Source: Chitinophaga pinensis
GTDB lineage: Bacteria > Bacteroidota > Bacteroidia > NS11-12g > UBA9320
Direction of reading: 5' to 3'
NCBI GenBank assembly: GCA_945889315.1
Contig: CAMDBP010000010.1
Span: forward strand, 1-50,325
Length of the DNA stretch: 50,325 nt
The notes under the pieces were generated by a model, which saw only the letters and a list, made by a program, of their open reading frames with translations, made no database searches and was not told the DNA's origin. Each line of letters starts with the position of its first letter. The first letter of the stretch is position 1. Both the position numbers and the translations under genes were made by a program. Positions 17,018-25,736 of this stretch are shown piece by piece.

Positions 17018-17713
17018 ATGTCTAGCAAGAAACAAGGTTTGTCAAGTATAGGAAAAAAGGTGATTATGGCACTCACCGGATTCTTCCTAATGTTTTTTTT
17101 ACTGCAGCATTTAAGTATCAATTTACTCTCTGTATTTAATGCGGATTCTTTCAATGAAGTTTCTCATTTTATGGGGACTAATCCATTGGTTCAATGGGTA
17201 CTTCAGCCGGTACTTATCTTCTCCGTTGTTTTTCATTTTGTGTGGGGAATGAAGCTTGAGTATGAAAATAATCAAGCACGCAATGTGAAATATGCCAAAT
17301 ATAATGGAGGCGCAAATGCATCTTGGATGAGTCGAAATATGATTATTTCGGGTCTAGCTGTTTTGGCATTTTTAGCGCTACATTTCTATGATTTCTGGAT
17401 ACCTGAAATCAATACAAAATATGTTATCGGAGACACCAGTGGTTTAATAGAAGGAACGGAAAATTTTAGATATCATGAGGAGTTAGTTCACAAATTTGCC
17501 CACCAACCATGGAGAGTATTCTTGTATGTTCTTTCTTTCGTAATGCTATCCCTTCACCTTTTACATGGTTTTCAATCCTCTTTTCAATCGGTTGGCTTCA
17601 ATCACACGAAGTACACTCCGGTAATTAAAATGCTAGGAAATATTTTTGCGATTGCGATTCCTTTGGGATTCATCTTCATAGCAATTTATCATTACAACGT
17701 TCATCCACATTAA
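17018..17713 (+). CDS. sdhC: Succinate dehydrogenase cytochrome b subunit
   Basis: Membrane anchor of succinate:menaquinone oxidoreductase, which binds heme b and the quinone. At 231 residues with about five membrane helices it is the single-anchor (type B) form found in Bacteroidota and epsilonproteobacteria, rather than the SdhC plus SdhD pair. Histidines in membrane helices (LLQHLSIN, FHFVWGMK, ALHFYDFW, LLHGFQSS) are candidates for the two heme ligations. It opens the sdhC-sdhA-sdhB operon, 23 bases ahead of sdhA, behind an exact -7 promoter element. Confidence 0.93.
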   Translation: MSSKKQGLSSIGKKVIMALTGFFLMFFLLQHLSINLLSVFNADSFNEVSHFMGTNPLVQWVLQPVLIFSVVFHFVWGMKLEYENNQARNVKYAKYNGGANASWMSRNMIISGLAVLAFLALHFYDFWIPEINTKYVIGDTSGLIEGTENFRYHEELVHKFAHQPWRVFLYVLSFVMLSLHLLHGFQSSFQSVGFNHTKYTPVIKMLGNIFAIAIPLGFIFIAIYHYNVHPH

Positions 17714-17736
17714 TTCATAAGTAGATATTTAATCAA

Positions 17737-19749
17737 ATGGCATTAAACGGAAAAATACCAGCAGGTCCAATAAAAGATAAGTGGACATCCTACAAGGATC
17801 ATCTTAATCTTGTAAACCCTGCCAATAAAAGAAATATTGACATTATTATAGTAGGCACAGGTCTGGCCGGCGGAAGTGCCGCTGCGACTCTTGCTGAACA
17901 AGGATATAATGTAAAAGCATTTTGCTACCAAGATTCACCTAGACGAGCGCATTCTATTGCAGCGCAAGGTGGAATAAATGCAGCCAAAAATTACCAAGGT
18001 GACGGCGATTCTACCTACCGCCTTTTTTACGATACTGTAAAAGGAGGAGATTATAGAAGTAGAGAAGCCAATGTGCACAGACTTGCAGAGGTAAGTGCAA
18101 ATATTATTGATCAATGTGTGGCTCAAGGTGTACCTTTTGCTCGAGATTATGGAGGATTATTGGATAATCGTTCATTTGGTGGAGTGCTTGTTTCTAGGAC
18201 TTTTTATGCGAAAGGACAAACGGGTCAACAATTATTATTAGGTGCCTATTCTGCTATGAATCGTCAAATCGCTCGTGGTAAAATAACAATGTACAACCGC
18301 CATGAAATGCTAGATGTGGTAGTAGTAGACGGTAAAGCACGAGGAATTATCGCCCGGAATCTAGTAACAGGTGAAATCGAAAGACATTCGGCACACGCCG
18401 TTGTGTTAGGTACAGGCGGTTACGGTAACGTATTCTTCTTAAGTACCAATGCAATGGGAAGTAACGTAAGTGCGGGTTGGAAAGCACACAAAAGAGGTGC
18501 CTATTTTGCCAATCCTTGTTACACTCAAATTCACCCTACGTGTATTCCTCGAAGTGGTGATTATCAAAGTAAACTAACCCTTATGTCTGAGTCGCTAAGA
18601 AACGACGGTCGTATTTGGGTTCCAGCTAAATTAGAAGATGTTGCGGCCATCAAAGCAGGAAAGCTTAAAGCTACTCAGATTGCAGAAGAAGATAGAGATT
18701 ACTACTTGGAGCGACGATACCCTGCATTTGGGAACTTGGTGCCTCGTGACGTAGCAAGTAGAGCTGCCAAAGAACGTTGTGATGCAGGTTACGGTGTGAA
18801 TGCAACAGGAGAGGCCGTTTACTTAGATTTTGCATCTGCGATTCTACGATATGGTAGAGAACAGGCCTTACTTAAAGGCGAGTCTAGTGCTACCGATGCG
18901 CGCTTAAAAGAACTAGGTAAAGAAATCGTTAAAGCAAAATACGGTAACCTATTTGACATGTATAAACAAATTGCAGCTGAAAATCCGTACGAAACTCCGA
19001 TGATGATATACCCTGCAGTTCATTATACAATGGGTGGTGTTTGGGTAGATTATAATCTTATGACTACGATACCGGGTTGTTATGCTATAGGAGAGGCTAA
19101 TTTCTCTGAACATGGAGCAAATAGATTAGGAGCTTCAGCTTTAATGCAAGGTTTAGCGGATGGTTATTTTGTATTACCATACACCATTGCAGACTATTTA
19201 TCTCACGATATTCGTACTGGGACAATACCAACTACGTTGCCAGAGTTTGATGCTGCGGAAAAAGAAGTAAAAGAAAGGCTTGAAGGTCTGGTTAATAATA
19301 AAGGAATTCATTCAGTAGACTATTACCACAAGCAGTTGGGTAATATTATGTGGAATAAATGCGGAATGAGCAGAAATGAAAAAGGGCTAAAAGAAGCTAT
19401 TGAAGAGATTGCCGCACTAAGAGAGGATTTCTGGAAAAATGTAAGTGTTCCAGGCGGGGCATATGAATTAAATCCGGAATTAGAAAAAGCAGGAAGAGTT
19501 GCTGATTTCTTAGAATTAGGAGAACTTTTTGCGAAAGATGCCTTAGACAGAAATGAGAGCTGCGGAGGTCATTTTAGAGAAGAATCTGTAGAAGTTGGAG
19601 GACCTCAAGACGGTGAAGCGCTTCGCGATGATGAAAACTATGCTTATGTAGCAGCATGGGAGTATAAAGGTAAACCAAGTGAGGCTGTATTGCACAAAGA
19701 GCAATTGGATTTTAACGATATTAAATTGACACAAAGAAGTTATAAGTAA
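17737..19749 (+). CDS. sdhA: Succinate dehydrogenase flavoprotein subunit
   Basis: Catalytic subunit oxidising succinate to fumarate in the TCA cycle. The 670-residue protein has the FAD-binding [11 protein letters not shown] at 39-49, the covalent FAD attachment His72 in [11 protein letters not shown], the substrate-binding HPTCIPRSG section, the catalytic-type Arg in the PRDVASRAA region and [10 protein letters not shown] near residue 465. This is the longer form typical of type B enzymes. It sits one base ahead of sdhB, so the subunits are probably translated together. Confidence 0.97.
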   Translation: MALNGKIPAGPIKDKWTSYKDHLNLVNPANKRNIDIIIVGTGLAGGSAAATLAEQGYNVKAFCYQDSPRRAHSIAAQGGINAAKNYQGDGDSTYRLFYDTVKGGDYRSREANVHRLAEVSANIIDQCVAQGVPFARDYGGLLDNRSFGGVLVSRTFYAKGQTGQQLLLGAYSAMNRQIARGKITMYNRHEMLDVVVVDGKARGIIARNLVTGEIERHSAHAVVLGTGGYGNVFFLSTNAMGSNVSAGWKAHKRGAYFANPCYTQIHPTCIPRSGDYQSKLTLMSESLRNDGRIWVPAKLEDVAAIKAGKLKATQIAEEDRDYYLERRYPAFGNLVPRDVASRAAKERCDAGYGVNATGEAVYLDFASAILRYGREQALLKGESSATDARLKELGKEIVKAKYGNLFDMYKQIAAENPYETPMMIYPAVHYTMGGVWVDYNLMTTIPGCYAIGEANFSEHGANRLGASALMQGLADGYFVLPYTIADYLSHDIRTGTIPTTLPEFDAAEKEVKERLEGLVNNKGIHSVDYYHKQLGNIMWNKCGMSRNEKGLKEAIEEIAALREDFWKNVSVPGGAYELNPELEKAGRVADFLELGELFAKDALDRNESCGGHFREESVEVGGPQDGEALRDDENYAYVAAWEYKGKPSEAVLHKEQLDFNDIKLTQRSYK

Positions 19750-19750
19750 G

Positions 19751-20503
19751 ATGAGCGAAATGAACTTAACACTCAAAATCTGGCGACAAAAAAATGCCGC
19801 AGATAAAGGTAAAATGGTAGACTATAAAGTAAATAGTATATCAGAGCATATGTCTTTCTTAGAAATGATGGATGTACTCAATGAGCAGTTAATCAATAGT
19901 GGTGATGATCCTGTTGCTTTTGACCACGATTGTAGAGAAGGAATATGCGGCAGTTGCTCTATGTTTATCAACGGAGAAGCACACGGTCCTGTAAAAGGAA
20001 CTACTACATGTCAATTGCACATGCGTAGCTTCAAGGATGGTGACACTATCTATATTGAGCCGTTTAGAGCAAACGCTTTTCCTGTGATAAAAGACTTGGT
20101 GGTAAATAGAAGTTCGTTTGATAGAATTCAGCAGTCAGGAGGATTTATTTCGGTAAATACAAGCGGGAATACCCAAGATGCAAATGCGACTGCAATCCCA
20201 AAACACGATGCAGATCTTGCTATGGATGCGGCAGCTTGTATCGGCTGTGGTGCATGCGTTGCAACGTGTAAAAACAGTAGTGCGATGCTTTTTGTTGGCG
20301 CTAAAATTTCGCAATATGCATTGTTGCCACAAGGACAAGTAGAAGCTAAAGATAGAGCTCAAAATATGGTGGCTCAGATGGATGCAGAAGGTTTTGGTAA
20401 TTGTACGAACACTGGAGCTTGCGAGGTGGAATGCCCCAAAGGAATTTCAATTAGCAATATTGCTAGAATGAACCGTGAGTATTTGAGCGGTTCTTTGAAG
20501 TAA
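19751..20503 (+). CDS. sdhB: Succinate dehydrogenase iron-sulfur subunit
   Basis: Carries electrons from FADH2 in SdhA to the quinone site in SdhC. In 250 residues all three cluster motifs are present: the plant-type [2Fe-2S] cysteines at 61, 66, 69 and 87, the ferredoxin-type set [11 protein letters not shown] at 163, 166, 169 and 173, and Cys218, 224 and 228. The last seven bases of the gene, including the stop codon, belong to the 117-base tandem duplication that begins at 20497, so the duplication arose with its left edge inside sdhB. Confidence 0.96.
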   Translation: MSEMNLTLKIWRQKNAADKGKMVDYKVNSISEHMSFLEMMDVLNEQLINSGDDPVAFDHDCREGICGSCSMFINGEAHGPVKGTTTCQLHMRSFKDGDTIYIEPFRANAFPVIKDLVVNRSSFDRIQQSGGFISVNTSGNTQDANATAIPKHDADLAMDAAACIGCGACVATCKNSSAMLFVGAKISQYALLPQGQVEAKDRAQNMVAQMDAEGFGNCTNTGACEVECPKGISISNIARMNREYLSGSLK

Positions 20504-20730
20504 AAGGAATACAAGCTCAAGTGTCAAACTAAAATACAAACTCAAACTCAAAGGCTTTTGATCTGGAGGACAGGTTAGTTGCTTATGCCAGAGAGATTGC
20601 ATAGTATTGTAGAGAAGTAAAAGAAATACAAGCTCAGGTGTCAAACTCAAACTCAAATTCAAATTCAAAGGCTTTTGATCTGGAGGACAGGTTAATTGCT
20701 TTTGCTGGAGAGATTGTACTTTATTGTGGC
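20497..20730 (+). repeat. 117-base tandem duplication, two copies
   Basis: Copy 1 (20497-20613) and copy 2 (20614-20730) align with a constant offset of 117 bases and no net insertion or deletion. The unit contains the sdhB stop codon, the leader, the start codon and the first codons of the four-helix-bundle gene. The region CTTTTGATCTGGAGGACAGG is identical in both copies. Inside each lies a run of about five hexamers of the type TCAAAC (20524-20553 and 20641-20670), intact in copy 2 and degraded in copy 1. Since 117 is a multiple of three, reading frame is kept between copies. Confidence 0.85.
20521..20604 (+). pseudogene. Duplicated, decayed 5' end of the four-helix-bundle gene
   Basis: The GTG at 20521 is the counterpart of the functional start at 20638. 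It is followed by Ser-Asn and a TAA, then by codons for NTNSNSKAFDLEDRLVAYARE and a TAG at 20602-20604. It is a relic of the first 28 codons of the downstream gene left by the tandem duplication and cannot give a functional product. Confidence 0.75.
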
Positions 20731-21015
20731 AGTATCAAAAAAGATTTCACTTCTGAATACTACACAAAACAGATGATTAGATCTTCCGGAAGTGCAGCTT
20801 TAAATTTCGGGGAGCTTCAGGGAACAATTACGACAAAAGACTTTATCTTTAAAGCTTCGTTAAGTATAAAGGAGTTAAAAGAAACAAGAATGAGTTTGAA
20901 AATATTAAGGTATGTAGGGGCTTACAAAAATGAGGTGATTGATAATATACTTGGAGAGTTAGAGCAATTAATCGCAATCGTTTCTAAAATTATTGTAAAC
21001 AAGCGAAATGTCTAA
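20638..21015 (+). CDS. Four-helix-bundle protein, 23S rRNA intervening-sequence type
   Basis: A 125-residue protein of the family first seen encoded inside 23S rRNA intervening sequences and now found widely in Bacteroidota as a stand-alone gene. The family landmarks are LEDRLIAFAGEIV, QMIRSSGSAALNFGELQG, DFIFKASLSIKELKETRM and a final helix LGELEQLIAIVSKII. It forms a small helical bundle, thought to oligomerise; its cellular role is not established. The best start is GTG at 20638; an in-frame TAG lies 12 codons upstream. The N-terminus is a Ser-Asn repeat (SNSNSNSNS) created by hexamer repeats. It follows sdhB but is not likely part of its function. Confidence 0.85.
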   Translation: MSNSNSNSNSKAFDLEDRLIAFAGEIVLYCGSIKKDFTSEYYTKQMIRSSGSAALNFGELQGTITTKDFIFKASLSIKELKETRMSLKILRYVGAYKNEVIDNILGELEQLIAIVSKIIVNKRNV

Positions 21016-21066
21016 CGGACTAGTTTTGAAATTTGTATCCGTTATTTGTTTTTGAGTTTTAAATAA

Positions 21067-21675
21067 ATGTTCAGCGGAATAATAGAAACCATAGCCACCC
21101 TCAGCCAGATAGAGGGAAAAGGCACCAATCTTACATTTACTTTTAAGAGTGAGTATACCCATGAGCTTAAAATAGACCAGAGTGTGGCACATAACGGTGT
21201 TTGTCTTACGGTGGTAGACATCCGGGGCGATGAATATAAAGTAACCGCTATTGAAGAAACACTTCGATTAACTAATCTTGGCCAACTAAATGTAAATGAC
21301 AAAGTCAATTTTGAACGTTGTATTCGCTTAAATGACAGACTGGATGGTCATATGGTACAAGGTCATGTGGACGGCAAAGCAACTGTTATACGCTTAGAAG
21401 ATAAAGACGGTAGTTGGGAATACGAGTTTGAACTAGATGTTGATTTCACAGACATAAATGGTTATGCTCCCGAAAAGCTCATCATACACAAAGGCTCCGT
21501 TACTATAAATGGTACTAGCCTTACCGTTACACATATACGTGATCGTAAATTTGGCGTCGCTATAATACCCTATACGTATGAGCATACCAATTTTCACAGC
21601 CTAAGACTAGGTAGCATTGTGAATATTGAATTGGATGTACTGGGTAAGTATGTAGCAAGGTTGACGAGTAAGTAG
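21067..21675 (+). CDS. ribE: Riboflavin synthase, alpha subunit
   Basis: Dismutates two 6,7-dimethyl-8-ribityllumazine molecules into riboflavin and the pyrimidine substrate. The 202-residue protein shows the two repeated lumazine-binding barrels: MFSGIIET with NGVCLTVVD in the first (1-97) and MVQGHVDG with NGTSLTVTH in the second, followed by a C-terminal trimerisation helix (VLGKYVARL). Length is normal. No other rib gene is near it, and I see no FMN riboswitch upstream. Confidence 0.95.
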   Translation: MFSGIIETIATLSQIEGKGTNLTFTFKSEYTHELKIDQSVAHNGVCLTVVDIRGDEYKVTAIEETLRLTNLGQLNVNDKVNFERCIRLNDRLDGHMVQGHVDGKATVIRLEDKDGSWEYEFELDVDFTDINGYAPEKLIIHKGSVTINGTSLTVTHIRDRKFGVAIIPYTYEHTNFHSLRLGSIVNIELDVLGKYVARLTSK

Positions 21676-21758
21676 CTTAAGTAGCTTTTACTTTTCTGTG
21701 TACAATATCTCTTAGGTCATAGTCTCTATTTATCAGCGAGGTATCTCTCGAAATAACG

Positions 21759-21766
21759 TAGTTTTG
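21759..21766 (+). promoter_or_regulatory. Candidate -7 element for the SRPBCC gene, nearly leaderless
   Basis: TAGTTTTG (exact TAnnTTTG match) is followed by TCCC and then the ATG at 21771. The same TTTTGTCCCATG arrangement occurs before endonuclease I at 35071-35085. Confidence 0.5.
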
Positions 21767-21770
21767 TCCC

Positions 21771-22280
21771 ATGAACGTAATGAAATACATCGGCATTTTT
21801 ATGCTATTTATAGCTGCCGGATTTTATGGATTGATTTTACTTTCTCCATCAGAAATTACATTTCAGGTGAATGAGGATGTAAGTGCTACTATACAGTCTG
21901 TGTTTGAGGCACTGCACGAACCACAAGCCTTGCCCAACTGGATGCACGGACTAGATATCGCAAAACAAACAAAAGGGGACGGAGTAGGCATAGAAAGTGA
22001 ATACGATTTATTTTATCCAAAGGAAATGGTTATGCACCGTGTGATAACTGTTTGTGACACGTTTACCCGATTGGCTTTGGTTGGTGATGTACGCGATTTT
22101 TTTAGCCGAACAGATGATTATACCCTCGAAGTATTAGACAGTAACCACACTAGAATATCTGTAATGGTTAAAATGAAGGCATTAAGTATGGGAAGCAGAA
22201 TGATGTTAAGAACCGAAGAAACCCATAAAATAAATACAGCGACCAATCTGTCGGCGCTTAAAAAATACATAGAGAATTAA
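21771..22280 (+). CDS. SRPBCC-family protein with N-terminal membrane anchor
   Basis: A 169-residue protein with one N-terminal membrane helix (IGIFMLFIAAGFYGLILL, about 7-24) and a START/Bet v1-like fold: VNEDVSATIQSVFEAL, the central PNWMHGL turn, GIESEYDLFY, and a C-terminal helix. Such proteins bind hydrophobic ligands in a deep cavity, but the ligand cannot be predicted. The ATG at 21771 is supported by the adjacent -7 element. It is a single gene ahead of the convergent recG. Confidence 0.72.
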   Translation: MNVMKYIGIFMLFIAAGFYGLILLSPSEITFQVNEDVSATIQSVFEALHEPQALPNWMHGLDIAKQTKGDGVGIESEYDLFYPKEMVMHRVITVCDTFTRLALVGDVRDFFSRTDDYTLEVLDSNHTRISVMVKMKALSMGSRMMLRTEETHKINTATNLSALKKYIEN

Positions 22281-22338
22281 ATACCAATTCTAGAAGTTGA
22301 TTGGTTTAGACTGAAAAAAGGCGAACCTTTAATCTAAG

Positions 22339-24426
22339 CTATGCAATTTTCTCCCAAGCCTTATGTCCCTGTCGCATTGACATGTATTTTTTGAGGTTTT
22401 GGTGTTTGCTTAATTCCGGATCTACTTCTAATAATGCAATTATTGCTTTACGCGCTTCTTCGGCGATAGGAGCGTCTGTGCTCAAAGAAGCGAGTGTCAA
22501 TTGATCTAGCCCACTTTGCCGAGTTCCTGCTATATCGCCAAAGCCTCTTAGCTGCATATCAATTTCACTTAATTCGAATCCACTTGTGGTACTTACCATT
22601 GCCTTCAAGCGGGTTTGTGCGTTCTCGCTTAGATTTTTATTGCTAAGCAATATGCAATAGCTTTGTTCTGCGCCACGTCCTACACGACCTCTTAATTGGT
22701 GCAACTGTGATAGACCAAATTTCTCTGAACTCTCTATAACCATAATGCTCGCATTAGGTACGTTGATGCCTACTTCTATTACAGTGGTGCTAACGAGTAT
22801 ATGCGTTTTCCCATCGGAGAAGTCTTTCATTTTGGCTTCTTTTTCGGCAGGTTTCATTTTACCATGGAGCATTTCTACTTGGTATTCTGGCCTAGGGAAG
22901 TAGGTTAACAATTGATCAAATCCATTATTTAAATCTTTGTAATGAAGGGTCTCACTTTCTTCTATAAGTGGGTAAACAACGTATGCTTGTCTGCCTTTGG
23001 CGATTTCTTCTTTAATGAAAGCCCATACTTTTTCTCTGGCAAACCCAAATCGATGCGCCGTTTTTATAGCCTTACGACCTGCGGGCATTTCGTCAATAAC
23101 ACTGTAATCTAAATCGCCATATACGCTCATAGCCAGCGTACGCGGAATAGGAGTTGCGGTCATTACCAGTACATGCGGATTTAGCTTGCCTTTATCCATT
23201 AGCTTAGCCCGCTGAGCAACTCCAAAACGATGTTGCTCATCTATAATAGTAAGTCCTAAATTCTCAAATTTAACTACATCTTCTATCAAAGCGTGTGTGC
23301 CGATAAGCAGTTTTATCTTCCCATTTTCTAATTTTTCATGCAAAATTCGGCGTTCCTTTGTTTTGGACGAGCCTGTTAAAATACCAATTTCTATACCTAT
23401 TTTGTCGGCTAGCTCTTTTAAACCAATATAATGCTGAATGGCTAGAATCTCTGTAGGCGCCATTAAACTAGCCTGATAGCCATTATCCACGGCCATTAAC
23501 ACGCTTAAAAACGCAACTATGGTTTTTCCGCTTCCAACATCACCTTGCAGGAGTCTATTCATCTGCTTACCTGAACAGAAGTCTGATTTAATTTCGGTTA
23601 ATACTCTTTCTTGAGCGCCTGTTAAAGCAAACGGCAAGTGATTCTTGCAAAAAGTTTCAAAAAGACTGTTTTGTTTGCCAAAGGTTATGCCATCGGCGGC
23701 GTCGCCTCGTTTTAATTTTTGTTGTATGAAGGGAAATTGTAAGAAAAATAATTCTTCAAACTTAAACCTATAGGTTGCGGCATCTATATGTCGCGCACTT
23801 GGCGGATGATGAATGAATTTATAGGCTTTGTCGCGGGGTATTAGCTTGTAGGTTTCACAAAATGCAGCAGGGAATATTTCTGGCACTGCAAAGTGCTCGT
23901 GGGTTAACATATTTTGAATAGTTTGTCGAATGGCTTTACTCTCTACCCTGCGGGTTTTCATCATTTCGGTAGTGTTATATACCGCTTCTAGCGCAGCCGC
24001 ATTACTTCTACCATAAACGGTGTCTACTTCTGGATGGGTAATATTTATTTTTCCGTTAAAGAATGTAGGCTTCCCAAATACGATGATTTCTTCTCGCAAC
24101 TTAAGGTTACTCTTAAAATAGCTCACACTCTTAAACCAAAGTAGTTCTATCTCTTCCTTACCATCTGTAAACGTGGCCACAAGCCTTGTTTTACGTTGGT
24201 CTCCTAGCTCTTTGATGTGGGTAACATATCCTTTTAATTGAATATAGCTTGAGTTCGAATCTATCTCGCTTATAGCATAATACTTTGATCGGTCTACGTA
24301 ACGAAATGGATAATAAGACAGTAAGTCTGCAACAGTAAAAATGCCAAGTTCCTTGTTTAGCACTTCAGCACGCACGGTACCTACGCCCTTTATAGTTTTG
24401 ATATTGGTGCTTAAGAAGGTGTTCAA
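22339..24426 (-). CDS. recG: ATP-dependent DNA helicase RecG
   Basis: Branch-migrating helicase that remodels stalled replication forks and Holliday junctions. The 695-residue protein has the N-terminal wedge (OB-fold) domain, including KGVGTVRAEVLNKELGI and SYYPFRYVDRS, then helicase motifs: Walker A GDVGSGKT near 295, DEQHRFG near 395, TATPIPRTLAM, and HQLRGRVGRG near 575. The length is normal. Its start overlaps the stop of the upstream CPBP gene by 4 bases, so they are translationally coupled, although their functions seem unrelated. Confidence 0.96.
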   Translation of the reverse strand: MNTFLSTNIKTIKGVGTVRAEVLNKELGIFTVADLLSYYPFRYVDRSKYYAISEIDSNSSYIQLKGYVTHIKELGDQRKTRLVATFTDGKEEIELLWFKSVSYFKSNLKLREEIIVFGKPTFFNGKINITHPEVDTVYGRSNAAALEAVYNTTEMMKTRRVESKAIRQTIQNMLTHEHFAVPEIFPAAFCETYKLIPRDKAYKFIHHPPSARHIDAATYRFKFEELFFLQFPFIQQKLKRGDAADGITFGKQNSLFETFCKNHLPFALTGAQERVLTEIKSDFCSGKQMNRLLQGDVGSGKTIVAFLSVLMAVDNGYQASLMAPTEILAIQHYIGLKELADKIGIEIGILTGSSKTKERRILHEKLENGKIKLLIGTHALIEDVVKFENLGLTIIDEQHRFGVAQRAKLMDKGKLNPHVLVMTATPIPRTLAMSVYGDLDYSVIDEMPAGRKAIKTAHRFGFAREKVWAFIKEEIAKGRQAYVVYPLIEESETLHYKDLNNGFDQLLTYFPRPEYQVEMLHGKMKPAEKEAKMKDFSDGKTHILVSTTVIEVGINVPNASIMVIESSEKFGLSQLHQLRGRVGRGAEQSYCILLSNKNLSENAQTRLKAMVSTTSGFELSEIDMQLRGFGDIAGTRQSGLDQLTLASLSTDAPIAEEARKAIIALLEVDPELSKHQNLKKYMSMRQGHKAWEKIA

Positions 24427-25391
24427 GGGGAAAAGTATTTACTGATAAAAGCGCCAAGTTCCATCATCCAAGCTATGCCCACATGAACTATAATTCCACC
24501 AACGATACTTCTGCTGTAATAGGCTATTATTCCCAAAAGACTGCCTCCAAAAAAAGAGCTTATGAGTTCGCCCATAGGTTTGTTCCAATGGATAACCAAA
24601 TATACATAAGCCATAGGAAGTATAGCTCGTGGTCCAACTATGCCTACAAATGCTAGTACCATAAAACCCCTAAAAAAGAACTCAATACTGAAAAAATCGA
24701 GGCCATAAAGGAGTTCATATAAAGCTAAATGCTTAAAATGAGAGGCGTTAGAAAAGTCAAGAGATTTAAAATCTTGTACTTGCGGGTAGGATGCTAAAAA
24801 GTCGGGAAGTGTGCTGGCTACACCAATAAGCGGCAACATAATAGCCAACATAACAAGATACGGTTTTAGGCTGTAGTTTTTAACTGTAAATCCGTAGAAC
24901 GGTTGTTTATTCTTATCTGCAAAATACCAATAAGTCCATATCCCTAGAAATAAAAAGGTACCCCTTGCCACAGTTCCTACAATGCTTCTAAGCCAATCAA
25001 TATGCGCATAGTTTTCAAAAGGAATAAGCCATTGGTCTACGTGATTACTTAATACGCTACGATACGAGAAAACAGCTATCCCAAAACAACAAAGAAACCA
25101 AAACTGCGGATTAGACCAATTACTCCAATCCTTATGAAAATAACTACTGAAGAAATAGCCTATAAGTAGCGGTGAACCATACAAAATGAGATGAAATGAG
25201 AATTTATAATCTGCCAAATAAGCGGTATACCACCATCGGGTAAGTAACGATTGTTCACCCCAATCCGAAGGAATGTACTTGTAATACTTAAAAAAGCAGA
25301 AGCCAAAGAGAAATAGCAGTGCTACAGTAAACTCACCCCAACTAAAGTGTTCACGATAGAATTGCTTGATATATCCAACTATTTTTTTCAA
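24423..25391 (-). CDS. CPBP-type membrane protein with altered active site
   Basis: A 322-residue protein with about eight membrane helices, related to the CPBP (Abi/CAAX protease) family. The C-terminal domain has SIEFFFRGF (Ile236, Glu237, Arg241) where active members have a Glu-Glu pair, IHWNKP with His268 and IIVHVGIAWMM with His303. So the first glutamate is replaced by Ile while the two histidines are kept; whether it is still a protease is uncertain. The start is TTG at 25389-25391, with no ATG near. It overlaps recG by 4 bases. Related proteins process prenylated or signal-like peptides or act in immunity to bacteriocins. Confidence 0.75.
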   Translation of the reverse strand: MKKIVGYIKQFYREHFSWGEFTVALLFLFGFCFFKYYKYIPSDWGEQSLLTRWWYTAYLADYKFSFHLILYGSPLLIGYFFSSYFHKDWSNWSNPQFWFLCCFGIAVFSYRSVLSNHVDQWLIPFENYAHIDWLRSIVGTVARGTFLFLGIWTYWYFADKNKQPFYGFTVKNYSLKPYLVMLAIMLPLIGVASTLPDFLASYPQVQDFKSLDFSNASHFKHLALYELLYGLDFFSIEFFFRGFMVLAFVGIVGPRAILPMAYVYLVIHWNKPMGELISSFFGGSLLGIIAYYSRSIVGGIIVHVGIAWMMELGAFISKYFSP

Positions 25392-25683
25392 GAGGTCTTA
25401 CTTGGAGACAATATTAAAGCAAAGAAAATAAAATCAATAAAATCATTCCGCTTTCTAGGGGTTTTGGTATCATACAAGTGATGTTGATAAAGTTCACCTT
25501 AAGAAATGAGATAGATTTTCGAAGATAGAGGCAGAAAACACAGTCGTAGCCAATGCTACGACGTGTATTTCTAACGACTAAATTCGGAAATATGGCCATT
25601 TATGATGTGAATTTTATTGACATTAATTGTACTAGGCTAAGGCGAAAAAGAATAACTTTAAAATTTACAATTCAAGCTAAACC
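25392..25683. other. Intergenic region with a strong hairpin
   Basis: No convincing gene is present; a 61-codon minus frame here has no family likeness. A perfect 8-bp stem, GTCGTAGC (25543-25550) and GCTACGAC (25555-25562) with a CAAT loop, extends through a one-base bulge by ACAC (25538-25541) with GTGT (25563-25566). There is no T-run beside it, so it is not an obvious terminator; it could be part of a small RNA or a repeat element. Confidence 0.45.
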
Positions 25684-25716
25684 CAAAAAAAGGCCGCTAT
25701 TTCGGATAGCGGCCTT
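25684..25716 (-). terminator. Intrinsic terminator of the T9SS cargo gene
   Basis: AAGGCCGCTAT (25690-25700) and ATAGCGGCCTT (25706-25716) form an 11-bp GC-rich stem with the stable TTCGG loop. On the minus strand it is followed by a T-run (plus-strand A residues 25684-25690), so it ends transcription of the gene at 25737-26618. Confidence 0.88.
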
Positions 25717-25736
25717 CTAGTTATTTGTGCTTTTTA

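Noticed and set aside
20638-21015. 23S rRNA intervening sequence
   Set aside because: Although the protein family was first found in such elements, no rRNA sequence flanks the gene here.
25414-25599. 61-codon minus-strand frame between the CPBP gene and the cargo gene
   Set aside because: No family likeness; hydrophobic end arises from AT-rich sequence; the strong hairpin at 25538-25566 lies inside it.
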